A stretch of DNA of 11,580 nucleotides, taken from the NCBI GenBank assembly GCA_002394165.1, contig DGTA01000049.1, positions 5,653 to 17,232 on the forward strand. Direction: 5' to 3'. The translations under genes were made by a program, and so were the position numbers. The notes beneath the pieces are model-generated. The model was not told where the DNA came from. It made no database searches and saw only the letters and a list, made by a program, of their open reading frames with translations. Shown here one piece after another: positions 1-6,425 of the stretch. Positions within the stretch are counted from its first letter, which is position 1; each line of letters begins with the position of its first letter. This DNA comes from Lachnospiraceae bacterium UBA4348. GTDB lineage: Bacteria > Bacillota > Clostridia > Lachnospirales > Lachnospiraceae.

Positions 1-341
1 TTTGCCAGTTTCCGGCGATAGATCTTTTTGCAGTCCTCTTTCGTTTTCCCAAACGGCACGATCAAGTCCGGTCTCTCCCCGCTCGTCTCACTGGACGAGA
101 GCATGACAAAACTTCCGCAGTAGGCGCAGTACTCCGCTGCGGAATGATCGGCCGCCATGATCTGCGCGCCGCAGTTGGGGCAGCTCAGCAGGGATGCCGA
201 AAAAGACCCGTCCCCGGTCTCCTGATTATGACCGGCATCATATTCATAAGGGTCATACTGCGAAGAGCAATGATCACAGACCAGCTGCCCCGCAGCGATA
301 TCATAGCGGAGCGAAGCCCCGCAGCCGGGACAATCATTCAT
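1..341 (-). CDS. Twin zinc-ribbon protein, N-terminal part (runs off left edge)
   Basis: About 113 codons are visible before the window edge cuts off the C-terminus. The protein begins MNDCPGCGAS and has two zinc-ribbon modules: Cys4/Cys7 with Cys22/Cys25, then Cys54/Cys57 with Cys72/Cys75. A short linker leads into PDLIVPFGKTKEDC, where the sequence is cut. This layout matches the TFIIB-type zinc-ribbon proteins common in Clostridia, which are often labelled PriA-like without good reason; their function is not established. The start at 341 is set by GGGGGAGG a few bases upstream, and a possible promoter lies at 394-422. It is followed in the reading direction by the window edge, so its operon partners are unknown. 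The zinc sites are seen in the sequence. The family is recalled from similar proteins and the role is unassigned. Confidence 0.75.
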   Translation of the reverse strand, partial: MNDCPGCGASLRYDIAAGQLVCDHCSSQYDPYEYDAGHNQETGDGSFSASLLSCPNCGAQIMAADHSAAEYCAYCGSFVMLSSSETSGERPDLIVPFGKTKEDCKKIYRRKLA

Positions 342-393
342 AAGCCTCCCCCTTTCATTCCTTTAATTCAGATCAGGATGATACTCCCCAATC

Positions 394-422
394 ATTTTAT
401 CAGCTTCAGCCATTCCGGTAAA
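394..422 (-). promoter_or_regulatory. Putative sigma-A promoter of the zinc-ribbon gene
   Basis: On the minus strand TTTACC (417-422) is followed after 17 bases by TAAAAT (394-399). The spacing is ideal, the -10 box matches the consensus at 5 of 6 bases, and the -35 box at 4 of 6. It would give a 5' leader of about 45 nt before the GGGGGAGG ribosome site. Assigned by inspection only. Confidence 0.5.
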
Positions 423-470
423 CACGTTTAATCCCGGGGACTATTCCGGTGAAAAATCTTCAAAGAAAAC

Positions 471-591
471 GAGCGGCACTATTCCGGAGGGGACATAACC
501 GCAGCGCCGGTACTTGGCGAGGATACATCCGAGCCTTAGTACCGCTGCGCGAGGTTTAAGCGGGAGCGGTCCCCGAGGAATATTGCCGCTC
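471..591. repeat. Palindromic repeat with covarying core (copy D)
   Basis: The element is bounded by inverted arms, GAGCGGCACTATTCC at the left and GGAATATTGCCGCTC at the right (one mismatch). Between them is a core of about 100 bp, running from TTCC to GGAA, that recurs in inverted orientation at 8277-8377. A 22-base stretch at 500-521 is identical to the reverse complement of 8338-8359, and the shared block extends one further base. The core itself folds: CGCAGCG(CC)GGTAC pairs with GTACCGCTGCG. It sits 38 bp past the trpB2 stop codon and, read on the minus strand, ends in TTTTC, so it may also act as that gene's terminator. No coding potential was recognised. The stretch 342-628 otherwise holds only the zinc-ribbon promoter and leader. 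Confidence 0.8.
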
Positions 592-628
592 ATTTTTAAT
601 TGATATAGCCAGAAAAAATAACCCGTTT

Positions 629-2005
629 TTACAGGTTTACATCCGGGATCGTCGCAAACCCTTTGGCCAGATCCTCATCCGTGGGAATATAGTCGCTCAT
701 GGTCCCGTTGTTGTACTGCTCATAAGCCTTCAGGTCAAAGTAGCCCGTACCGGTCAGGCCGAGGATGATGGTCTTCTCCTCGCCGGTCTCTTTGCACTTA
801 AGGGCCTCATCGATCGCGCCGCGGATCGCGTGGCTGGATTCGGGAGCAGGCAGGATACCTTCGGTCCTGGCAAAGAGCTGCGCCGCTTCGAAGACACTGG
901 TCTGTTCCACGGCTCTCGCCTCCATCAGGCCGTCATGGTAAAGCTGGCTTAAGATGGGGCTCATGCCATGGTAGCGCAGGCCGCCGGCATGATTGGCGGA
1001 GGGGATAAAGTCGTGTCCGAGCGTGTACATCTTCGCCATCGGGCAGACCTTTCCGGTGTCGCAGAAGTCGTAGGCGAATTTGCCTCTGGTAAAGCTCGGG
1101 CAGGATGCCGGCTCGATGGCGATGATCCGGTAATCCGCCTCGCCCCTGAGCTTTTCTCCCATGAAGGGTGAGATCAGGCCGCCCAGGTTGGATCCGCCGC
1201 CGGCGCAGCCGATGATGATATCCGGTTTGATCCCGTATTTATCGCAGGCCGCCTTTGTCTCGAGGCCGATGATGGACTGGTGCAGCAGCACCTGGTTGAG
1301 CACGGAGCCGAGCTCATAGCGGTATCCGGGGGTGCTCACTGCCACTTCCACCGCCTCAGAGATCGCGCAGCCCAGAGAACCCGTTGTTCCCGGGAACTGC
1401 TCGTTGATGGCGCGCCCGATATTGGTGTTCATCGACGGGGACGGCGTCACATCGGCGCCGTAGGTGCGCATGACCTCGCGGCGGAACGGTTTCTGTTCGT
1501 AGGAGACCTTGACCATATAGACCTTCAGGTCAAGTCCGAAAAATGCACAGGCCATGGACAGCGCGGTTCCCCACTGGCCAGCTCCGGTCTCGGTGGTGAC
1601 GCCCTTCAGGCCCTGCTCTTTGGCGTAGTAGGCCTGAGCGATCGCGGAGTTGAGCTTATGGCTGCCGGAGGTATTGTTTCCCTCAAATTTGTAAAAGATC
1701 TTTGCGGGCGTATCCAGCGCCTGCTCCAGGAATTTCGCGTGGGTCAGCGGTGAAGGCCGGTACATCTTATAGAAATTGAGGACCTCTTCGGGAATGGGAA
1801 TGTACGCCGTGTCATTGTCCAGCTCCTGGCGGATCAGCTCGTCGCAGAAGATCGGCTGCATATCCTCAAACTTCAGGGGCTGGAGCGTGCCCGGATGGAT
1901 CAGCGGCGCCGGCTTGTTCTTCATGTCGGCGCGGACATTGTACCAGCTGGTCGGGATCTCGTTCTCTTCCAGATAGATCTTGTAAGGGATTTCGTTCTTG
2001 TTCAT
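629..2005 (-). CDS. trpB2: TrpB2-type tryptophan synthase beta chain
   Basis: A 458-residue PLP enzyme of fold type II that should join indole to serine (or O-phosphoserine, as reported for some archaeal TrpB2 proteins) to make L-tryptophan. Motifs seen are YRPSPLTHA near 82-90; NNTSGSHKLNSA, with Lys117 as the PLP lysine; TTETGAGQWG, with Glu139 as the catalytic acid; VSYEQKPFRR near 167-176; and the phosphate-binding loop GCAGGGSN (266-273). The long N-terminus and GSHK, rather than GAHK, mark the TrpB2 branch instead of canonical TrpB1. I chose ATG at 2005 because AGGAG lies 7 bases upstream; the adjacent ATG at 2008 is equally in frame. Longer open frame up to 2149 is T-box leader RNA, not protein. 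The gene is alone in its transcript with no trpA beside it, which suggests indole salvage. Canonical trpB/trpA lie at the right end of the window. Confidence 0.92.
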   Translation of the reverse strand: MNKNEIPYKIYLEENEIPTSWYNVRADMKNKPAPLIHPGTLQPLKFEDMQPIFCDELIRQELDNDTAYIPIPEEVLNFYKMYRPSPLTHAKFLEQALDTPAKIFYKFEGNNTSGSHKLNSAIAQAYYAKEQGLKGVTTETGAGQWGTALSMACAFFGLDLKVYMVKVSYEQKPFRREVMRTYGADVTPSPSMNTNIGRAINEQFPGTTGSLGCAISEAVEVAVSTPGYRYELGSVLNQVLLHQSIIGLETKAACDKYGIKPDIIIGCAGGGSNLGGLISPFMGEKLRGEADYRIIAIEPASCPSFTRGKFAYDFCDTGKVCPMAKMYTLGHDFIPSANHAGGLRYHGMSPILSQLYHDGLMEARAVEQTSVFEAAQLFARTEGILPAPESSHAIRGAIDEALKCKETGEEKTIILGLTGTGYFDLKAYEQYNNGTMSDYIPTDEDLAKGFATIPDVNL

Positions 2006-2050
2006 CATGTTTCTCCTTTCTGAGGTATCCGGGAAGGAGCTTTTGTCAAA

Positions 2051-2093
2051 TAAAAAAACTCCCGTCCCACATTCGTTTCGTAGGGACAAGAGT
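2051..2093 (-). terminator. T-box controlled intrinsic terminator
   Basis: On the minus strand ACTCTTGTCCCT pairs with TGGGACGGGAGT across a 12-base loop and is followed by seven T residues. The 5' arm is also the 3' half of the antiterminator helix, so the two folds are mutually exclusive. It lies about 45 bp before the trpB2 start. Confidence 0.92.
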
Positions 2094-2344
2094 CTTAAAG
2101 TTCTCCTGCGGTGCCACCCATACTTGGCGAAGATCGCCCCCTCATGCATACAGCCGTCATACGGTTTATATGCCGGATATTGATAACGGAGATCCCTCTC
2201 CGGCTCCCCTACGCGCAGCCATATTCACCGGCTGTTTCAGTTCGCCCTCAGAAGCCCATTCACACTGTATTGACTGCCGCCCTCTCAGTCCCGGCGGCTC
2301 CCTGTAAGCCAAGAGGCAATGCTACTATTTCTTCCTCAACGGTT
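2051..2344 (-). promoter_or_regulatory. T-box leader, predicted tRNA-Trp specific
   Basis: This untranslated leader precedes trpB2. The conserved T-box sequence GGGTGGCACCGCAG is at about 2106-2119 on the minus strand. The antiterminator can form GGG-[UGGCACC]-GCAGGAG paired with CUCUUGU-CCC, which excludes the terminator at 2051-2093. In the bulge, UGGC pairs with a tRNA 3' end GCCA, so the discriminator base must be G, as in bacterial tRNA-Trp. Stem I carries AGUA on its 5' side. On the 3' side GAA is followed directly by UGG at 2258-2256, the expected loop-E arrangement with a Trp specifier codon. Uncharged tRNA-Trp should therefore permit read-through into trpB2. Motifs are seen in the sequence; the mechanism is established for the family; specificity is a strong inference. 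Confidence 0.93.
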
Positions 2345-2350
2345 GATACG

Positions 2351-2379
2351 AGTTTAGCACGTTGAAGTGGCACCGTCAA
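2351..2379 (-). promoter_or_regulatory. Promoter of the T-box/trpB2 transcript
   Basis: Minus-strand TTGACG (2374-2379) and TAAACT (2351-2356) are separated by 17 bases, a good sigma-A promoter. The predicted start near 2344 places the whole T-box in the transcript. The promoter sits just past the stop of the upstream reductase gene, so trpB2 is transcribed independently of it. Confidence 0.8.
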
Positions 2380-2412
2380 GAATTTTTTTCAATTCGGGAA
2401 TACCTCGGCGAA

Positions 2413-3444
2413 TTATCCGACACTCACCTCGCCGGCCAGCACTTTTTTGTAATCCTCATAATTTTTCTGAAGCAGCGCAGGCGTATCGAGCTCGTACGGG
2501 CAGTGGCGGCGGCACTGGTTGCAGTGGATGCAGTTCTCGATCTTCTTCATCTCAGCCTGCATCTTCTCGGTCAGCCACGCCTTGGAAGGAGCGCGCCTCA
2601 GCATCAGGGACATACGCGCGCAGTTGTTGATCTTGATCCCGGCCGGGCAGGTGGGTACGCAGTATCCGCAGCCCCTGCAGAATTCACCGGTCAGTTCCCT
2701 GCGCTCCGCCTCGATGAAAGCCCGAAGTTCGTCATCCAGCTCGGGAGCCTCGTCCATGAAGGCTAGCCATTCGTCGAGTTCATTTTCGCGCTGGATGCCC
2801 CAGATCGGGATCACGTTGTCAAACTGGCTGATATAGGCCATCGCGGCCCGGCTGTTGCGGATCAGGCCGCCTGCCAGGGCTTTCATGGCGATAAAGCCCA
2901 TCTCCTTCTCCTGACATTCCCTCACCAGGTTGACCTCTTTTTCGTCAGAGAGATAGCTGAAGGGGAACTGGAGCGTCTCATACAGCCCCGATGCAACAGC
3001 CTCCTGCGCAACGGGGAGCTTGTGCGCCGTGATGCCGATATGGCGGATCTTCCCCGCCTTCTTTGCCTCCAGCATGCACTCATACATGCCTGTTCCGTCT
3101 CCGGGCTTGAAGCAGCGGGGCGCACAGTGGAACTGATACAGGTCCAGATGATCCGTGCGCAGCTTTTCAAGCGTTGTTTCCAGGTCTTTCCGGAAGGCCT
3201 CCGGTGTTGCGGCATGGGTCTTGCTGGAAAGATAAAGCTGATCGCGGATGCCTTCAAATGCCGCTCCGAGTTTTTCCTCACTGTCGCTGTAGTCGCGCGC
3301 GGTATCGAAAAAACGCATGCCGCCTTCAAAAGCCCTGCGAAGGAGGCTGACGGCGCTCTCCAGGCTGACCCGCTGAAGAGGAAGCGCTCCGAAAGCGTTC
3401 TGGGGGGTGACCATCCCTGTGCGTCCGATCGTGATCTGTCTCAT
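2413..3444 (-). CDS. Aldo/keto reductase with C-terminal 2x[4Fe-4S] domain
   Basis: A 343-residue oxidoreductase. Residues 1 to about 235 form an aldo/keto reductase barrel with the catalytic tetrad Asp47 and Tyr52 (FFDTARDYSDSEEKLG), Lys75 (LSSKTHA) and His106 (LYQFHC). The C-terminal part carries two ferredoxin-like cysteine sets: Cys256/259/262/266 in CRGCGYCVPTCP and Cys305/308/311/315 in CIHCNQCRRHCP. Such AKR-ferredoxin fusions are frequent in anaerobic Clostridia; their substrates are mostly unknown, and the clusters suggest electron exchange with ferredoxin instead of, or besides, NAD(P)H. The start at 3444 follows GGAAAGGAG with 5-base spacing. It lies 48 bp downstream of coaBC on the same strand, so the two probably share a transcript. 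No clear terminator separates it from the trpB2 promoter. No substrate is assigned. Confidence 0.9.
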   Translation of the reverse strand: MRQITIGRTGMVTPQNAFGALPLQRVSLESAVSLLRRAFEGGMRFFDTARDYSDSEEKLGAAFEGIRDQLYLSSKTHAATPEAFRKDLETTLEKLRTDHLDLYQFHCAPRCFKPGDGTGMYECMLEAKKAGKIRHIGITAHKLPVAQEAVASGLYETLQFPFSYLSDEKEVNLVRECQEKEMGFIAMKALAGGLIRNSRAAMAYISQFDNVIPIWGIQRENELDEWLAFMDEAPELDDELRAFIEAERRELTGEFCRGCGYCVPTCPAGIKINNCARMSLMLRRAPSKAWLTEKMQAEMKKIENCIHCNQCRRHCPYELDTPALLQKNYEDYKKVLAGEVSVG

Positions 3445-3492
3445 TTTGACTCCTTTCCGAATGCTGCTGCGCCGGGCAGAGCAAGCCTGTCT

Positions 3493-4683
3493 TTACAGTC
3501 TTTTCACCAGTTCATCGAGGATCTTCTCCGCCACCGCTTCCTTGCTCATCAGCTGGAGCTGGATGGGATCGTCCCTCGTGATCAGCGTGACCACATTGGT
3601 GTCCGTACCGAACCCGGCTCCCGCCACCTTCACATTGTTGGCCGCGATCATATCCAGGTTCTTTTTCTCAAGCTTCGCTCTGGCTCTTCTCTCCAGGTCA
3701 GAGGTCTCCATCGCAAATCCGCACAGCAGCTGGCCTTCCTTTTTGTGATCGCCCAGATACTGAAGGATATCCTGTGTCCTCTCGAGTTCGAGGAACAGCT
3801 CGTCGTCCCCCTTCTTGACCTTCTCGTCACTCACGGTCGCGGGCCGGTAATCGGCCACCGCGGCCGCCTTGATGATGATATCCTGCTCGCCGGATACCGC
3901 CGTGACCGCTTCGAACATATCCTGTGCGCTGACCACCGGGACCGTCTTCACAAACATCGGCGGATCCAGGCTGGCCGGCCCGGTGACCAGCGTCACCTCG
4001 GCGCCGCGCAGCATGGCGATCCGCGCCACGGCGTATCCCATCTTGCCCGATGAATGGTTGGTGATGTAGCGCACCGGGTCGATCGCTTCCTGGGTGGGAC
4101 CTGCGGTCACCAGCACTTTGCGCCCGGCAAGATCCTTCTTCATGGCGATCTCGCGGATCACATGTTCCTTCAGCACTGCTGTGTCCGGCAGCTTTCCTTT
4201 GCCCGTATCGCCGCAGGCCAGGTGCCCGCTGGCCGGTTCGATCAGCCGGTATCCGTATTTCTCCAGCAGCTTCAGGTTGTCCTGCGTCACCGGATTCTCA
4301 TACATCCTCGTGTTCATGGCCGGCGCTGCCAGCTTCGGGCAGGTACAGGCCAGCATCGTGGTCGTGAGCATATCGTCCGCGATCCCGTGGGCGAGCTTGG
4401 CCAGCACGTTCGCCGTCGCCGGCGCGATGATCGCCAGATCCGCTTTTTTCGCCAGTTCCACGTGGGCTACCTCAAACTGGAAATTGCGGTCGAACGTGTC
4501 TGTCAGGCATTTATTTCCGGTCAGCGTCTCAAACGTGATCGGGTTGATGATGTTCGTCGCGTTGCGGGTCATGATAACATGAACATCGGCATGTTCCTTT
4601 ACCAGGGCGCTGGCCAGGTCAGCCGCCTTATACGCGGAAATGCTGCTTGAAACACCCAGGATGATCGTTTTATTCTTGAGCAT
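3493..4683 (-). CDS. coaBC: CoaBC: phosphopantothenoylcysteine synthetase/decarboxylase
   Basis: A 396-residue bifunctional cytoplasmic enzyme. The CoaB half ligates cysteine to 4'-phosphopantothenate using CTP, and the CoaC half decarboxylates the product to 4'-phosphopantetheine. Residues 1-180 are the FMN-binding CoaC flavoprotein: GVSSSISAYKAA near the N-terminus, catalytic His74 (EVAHVELAK), the PAMN motif with Asn124, and Cys157 in the flap SGHLACGDTGKGKLPD. Residues 188-396 are CoaB: VLVTAGPTQEAIDPVRYITN, NHSSGKMG, AAAVADYRP and CGFAMET. Length is normal for the family (about 400). The start at 4683 is supported by GGGAGGAG eight bases upstream. The gene is divergent from panT and coaX, so both transcripts meet in one pathway. 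The minus-strand promoter upstream is not clear to me. Confidence 0.96.
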   Translation of the reverse strand: MLKNKTIILGVSSSISAYKAADLASALVKEHADVHVIMTRNATNIINPITFETLTGNKCLTDTFDRNFQFEVAHVELAKKADLAIIAPATANVLAKLAHGIADDMLTTTMLACTCPKLAAPAMNTRMYENPVTQDNLKLLEKYGYRLIEPASGHLACGDTGKGKLPDTAVLKEHVIREIAMKKDLAGRKVLVTAGPTQEAIDPVRYITNHSSGKMGYAVARIAMLRGAEVTLVTGPASLDPPMFVKTVPVVSAQDMFEAVTAVSGEQDIIIKAAAVADYRPATVSDEKVKKGDDELFLELERTQDILQYLGDHKKEGQLLCGFAMETSDLERRARAKLEKKNLDMIAANNVKVAGAGFGTDTNVVTLITRDDPIQLQLMSKEAVAEKILDELVKRL

Positions 4684-4777
4684 GGGTCCATCTCCTCCCT
4701 GAGATCCTGAAGCCTGTTTCTTCTGTTTTCAGGGTAACATACCCCCGTCCCGAATGCAATCTTATCTAAAATCCAAA

Positions 4778-4806
4778 TTGTACAACGCAAAGATGCGTGA
4801 TATACT
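4778..4806 (+). promoter_or_regulatory. Promoter of panT-coaX-pepP
   Basis: TTGTAC (4778-4783) and TATACT (4801-4806) are spaced by 17 bases. The -35 box is part of the palindrome TTGTACAA (4778-4785), so the same bases read TTGTAC on the minus strand and could contribute to a coaBC promoter, although no well-spaced -10 box was found for that. Confidence 0.75.
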
Positions 4807-4972
4807 GTCGCTGTATCCGGGCCGGAAGGCCTATGTATTGTATCCCGGACACTTTTTGTGTGAGCCGCCTTTTTCGCCGCAGCGCCGTACCTGCTTTGGA
4901 CGACAGCTTGCGGACGGCCAAAAAGCCAACGGCTGCACAGGAAAAAGGGAATAATAACAGGAGGAATGAAAA
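4807..4972 (+). other. Leader of panT with hairpins; no known riboswitch recognised
   Basis: This is a 5' leader of about 160 nt with no convincing ORF. TCCGGG (4816-4821) can pair with CCCGGA (4844-4849). Alternatively GGCC-GGAA-GGCC (4820-4831) forms a small GNRA-loop hairpin that shares two bases with the first stem. Further short stems include GGCCAAAAAGCC near 4917-4928. The ribosome site AGGAGG ends eight bases before the panT start. I recognise no riboswitch class, and no T-run terminator is present. Confidence 0.4.
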
Positions 4973-5590
4973 ATGAAAAAAGACAACTCTAAACTCTCTG
5001 CCGCTGAGCTTGCTATGCTCGGTATCCTGATCGCCCTTGTGCTGATCCTTCTTTTATGGGGCAGCATCCCCGCCGGGCCTTTGAAGATCACCACCGCCAT
5101 GATCCCGGTCGCTATGGCCGCCATCGTCCTGGGCACCAAGGGCAGTGCCATCATCGGCGCTTTCTTCGGACTGTTCAGCTTTCTCCAGGCCATCGGTGCG
5201 CTTCCCAACGGCTCTGCTCTGCTGGTCGCGCTTGCCGGCATCAATGCTCCCCTGACATTTATCCAGTGCTTTGTTCCCCGCCTGCTGTGCGGCGTCCTGA
5301 CCGGTCTCGCCTATCAGGCCTGCGTCAAGAAAATGAAAGCCCCCTTCTCCTGCGGCATCGCCGGTTTCGGAAGCGCTTTCTTCAATACATTGTTCTTTAT
5401 TCCCTGCCTGTTCCTTCTTTTCGGCAATGCACAGCCGGTCATGAATATCCGGAACGGGCGCGGCGTCCTGGTCACCATCATCGGCATGATCACCCTGAAT
5501 GTGGTCTGCGAGTGGATCAGCGCCACCATCATCGCTTCCGCCGTCGGCACGGCTCTGCGCAAAGCCGGCTTCGGAAGGCAGCTCCGTTAA
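4973..5590 (+). CDS. panT: ECF transporter S component, probably pantothenate (PanT)
   Basis: A hydrophobic 205-residue membrane protein with about six predicted helices (roughly 13-30, 40-56, 58-76, 82-115, 126-152 and 164-195). The segment PLKITTAMIPVAMAAIVLG followed by KGSAIIGAFFGLFSF is typical of substrate-binding S components of energy-coupling factor transporters, which borrow a shared EcfA/EcfA'/EcfT energising module encoded elsewhere. Pantothenate specificity is inferred from context: the next gene, 31 bp downstream, is coaX, and coaBC is divergent, so the three would import, phosphorylate and process vitamin B5. The start is fixed by AGGAGG eight bases upstream. The C-terminus is basic (RKAGFGRQLR), so probably cytoplasmic. 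S components for other vitamins look similar, hence the reserve on substrate. Confidence 0.82.
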   Translation: MKKDNSKLSAAELAMLGILIALVLILLLWGSIPAGPLKITTAMIPVAMAAIVLGTKGSAIIGAFFGLFSFLQAIGALPNGSALLVALAGINAPLTFIQCFVPRLLCGVLTGLAYQACVKKMKAPFSCGIAGFGSAFFNTLFFIPCLFLLFGNAQPVMNIRNGRGVLVTIIGMITLNVVCEWISATIIASAVGTALRKAGFGRQLR

Positions 5591-5621
5591 TTCATTATCC
5601 GGTTTTACAGGAGTATAAGCC

Positions 5622-6410
5622 ATGATACTAGCCATCGATATCGGCAACACCAACATCGTCGCGGGCGTCATTCAGGACGGACAGGTCCTGTTTTCGGAGC
5701 GCATCTCGACAGACCTCTCACGGACATCCCTGGAATATGCGATTTCTTTTAAGAACGCCATCGAATTCCACGGCCTGAGCCCGGAGGATGTGGACGGCTG
5801 CATCGTCGCCTCCGTTGTTCCTCCGCTGATCTCCCTGATGGAGGAAGCGATCCCGAAGATCACGAACGTTAAGCCCATGATCGTCCGTCCCGGCATAAAG
5901 ACCGGCCTCAAGATCCTGATGGACAATCCGGCGCAGGTCGGCGCCGACCTGATCGTAGCGGCCGTTGCCGGGATCGCCCAGTATCCGTGTCCCCAGATCC
6001 TGATCGATATGGGCACAGCGACCACGATCACGGTCATCGATAAAGACAAGAACTACTCCGGCGGCATGATCCTTCCGGGACTGAGGGTCTCGCTCGACTC
6101 CCTTACCAGCCGCACCTCGCAGCTGCCCCGGATCGGGCTCGATGCCCCCAAACACCTGATCGGCAAGAACACCGTCGACTGCATGAAGAGCGGTGTCCTC
6201 TACGGCACGGCTTCCAGCATGGACGGGATGATCGAGAGGATCCAGGCGGAGCTTGGAGAAAAGGTCACCACCATCGCGACCGGCGGCCTGGCCGGATCCA
6301 TCGTCCCGCTCTGCCGTCACAAAATCATTCTGGATAACGACCTGATCCTGAAGGGCCTGGTCCTCATCTATGAGCGCAACCAGGACCAGCCGGCCAGATC
6401 AAGACAATAA
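5622..6410 (+). CDS. coaX: Type III pantothenate kinase CoaX
   Basis: A 262-residue ASKHA-fold kinase making 4'-phosphopantothenate from pantothenate and ATP, the first step of CoA synthesis. It shows the phosphate loop DIGNTN at residues 6-11, VASVVPPL at 63-69, the GAD motif with the likely catalytic Asp109, DMGTATTITVID at 129-140, and SGGMILPGL at 146-154. IATGGLAG, toward the C-terminus, is the second nucleotide-binding segment. In most CoaX proteins I know the acid is followed by Arg (G-x-D-R); here it is Leu110. Type III kinases are insensitive to CoA feedback and need a monovalent cation. The start at 5622 follows AGGAG with 8-base spacing. It is 31 bp after panT and 15 bp before the peptidase gene, so a three-gene operon is likely. 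Confidence 0.95.
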   Translation: MILAIDIGNTNIVAGVIQDGQVLFSERISTDLSRTSLEYAISFKNAIEFHGLSPEDVDGCIVASVVPPLISLMEEAIPKITNVKPMIVRPGIKTGLKILMDNPAQVGADLIVAAVAGIAQYPCPQILIDMGTATTITVIDKDKNYSGGMILPGLRVSLDSLTSRTSQLPRIGLDAPKHLIGKNTVDCMKSGVLYGTASSMDGMIERIQAELGEKVTTIATGGLAGSIVPLCRHKIILDNDLILKGLVLIYERNQDQPARSRQ

Positions 6411-6425
6411 AAGGAGACTGACAAT

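Noticed and set aside
629..666. Intrinsic terminator overlapping the trpB2 stop codon (AACC/GGTT then TTTTTT)
   Set aside because: The stem has only four to five pairs with a ten-base loop; the T-run is suggestive, but the palindrome at 471-591 is the better terminator candidate.
2121..2136. TACTTGGCGA shared between the T-box leader and the palindromic repeat core
   Set aside because: The match is only about ten bases and is explained by a GGCGA-TCTTCGCC hairpin of the T-box; no wider similarity.
2008..2149. N-terminal extension of the TrpB2 reading frame (48 more residues)
   Set aside because: It runs through the T-box and terminator, which must be untranslated, and the real AGGAG ribosome site is at 2013-2017.
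3022..4053. 343-codon plus-strand frame opposite the reductase and coaBC
   Set aside because: It is antisense to two clear genes, shows no recognisable motif, and arises from the GC-rich codon pattern of the opposite strand.
5054..5671. 205-codon minus-strand frame opposite panT
   Set aside because: A highly charged, low-complexity translation antisense to a clear membrane protein; no ribosome site.
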